Shown here piece after piece: positions 5,091 to 5,187 of a DNA stretch of 5,187 bases. The notes beneath the pieces are model-generated. The model searched no databases. It had not been told where the DNA came from and saw only the letters and a list, made by a program, of their open reading frames with translations. Positions within the stretch are counted from its first letter, which is position 1; each line of letters starts with the position of its first letter. The position numbers and the translations under genes are program-made. Source of the DNA: Bacteroidales bacterium (lineage in GTDB: Bacteria; Bacteroidota; Bacteroidia; Bacteroidales; UBA932); assembly GCA_017555925.1 (NCBI GenBank), contig JAFZFL010000096.1, forward strand, positions 1 through 5,187. The letters run 5' to 3'.

Positions 5091-5187
5091 ATGAAAAAGA
5101 ATTATATATCACCTCTTGCAACAGAGGTAAACATTGCTGCAGAGAACATGGTTGCAGCATCATTGGGAATCCACAGTGACAAAGAAG
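5091..5187 (+). CDS. 5' end of a small-protein gene (first 32 residues), unknown function
   Basis: From ATG 5091 the frame stays open to the window edge. The product begins MKKNYISPLATEVNIAAENM and continues VAASLGIHSDKE. An A/T-rich stretch without Shine-Dalgarno precedes the ATG (ttataagatat), as in the large gene upstream. The pattern MKK-x-Y-x-x-P, a short acidic amphipathic stretch, then a small-residue turn after an M/L-x-A-S motif, matches from memory a recurring style of small Bacteroidales proteins of unknown function. It is not a typical signal peptide because the hydrophobic core is missing. It may be cotranscribed with the large gene (151-bp gap with no clear terminator) or have its own promoter: TAACTTTC at 4999-5006 is a weak -7-like match. 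A precursor-peptide role is possible but unproven. Confidence 0.65.
   Translation, partial: MKKNYISPLATEVNIAAENMVAASLGIHSDKE

Overview
The window looks like chromosomal DNA of a Bacteroidales bacterium, most likely Prevotella or a relative such as Segatella or Xylanibacter. The evidence is: no Shine-Dalgarno sequences, A/T-rich leaders before the ATGs, promoter elements of the Bacteroidetes type (TTTG and TAnnTTTG), GC-rich palindromic repeats between genes, and a large exported protein with a C-terminal tail typical of this group (GIYIVNGKKVLVK). No rRNA, tRNA or CRISPR array is visible.

Layout, left to right. (1) Positions 1-182 hold the last 59 codons of an unrecognised plus-strand gene, closed by a clear intrinsic terminator at 201-236. 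(2) Positions 237-528 have no confident gene. They hold a promoter-like -7 box and a short, apparently frameshifted plus-strand coding remnant. (3) A minus-strand insertion sequence of the IS1595 (ISXO2-like) family follows: a 309-residue DDE transposase (1607 to 678), then a Lys-rich 49-residue ORF (678 to 529) whose ATG overlaps the transposase stop by one base. A terminator-like hairpin lies upstream of the transposase start. I could not find terminal inverted repeats or target duplications, so the element's ends are open. (4) The 347-bp divergent gap between the transposase and the next gene holds a plus-strand promoter candidate and an unusual GC-rich 5' leader. (5) Positions 1955-4939 encode a 994-residue exported protein made of repeated domains: four related beta-trefoil-like segments, two beta-sandwich-like linkers, one FIVAR-like helical segment and a C-terminal sorting-like tail. 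No catalytic domain is recognisable, so a secreted or surface carbohydrate- or host-binding protein is the best inference. (6) Positions 4941-5077 hold two diverged, oppositely oriented copies of one GC-rich palindromic element. (7) A small plus-strand gene starts at 5091 and runs off the window. Its N-terminus fits a recurring Bacteroidales small-protein style.

Nothing here proves a new system. The best leads are the small ORF coupled to the transposase, the repeat architecture of the large protein, the pair of inverted palindromes between it and the small downstream gene, and the structured leader.
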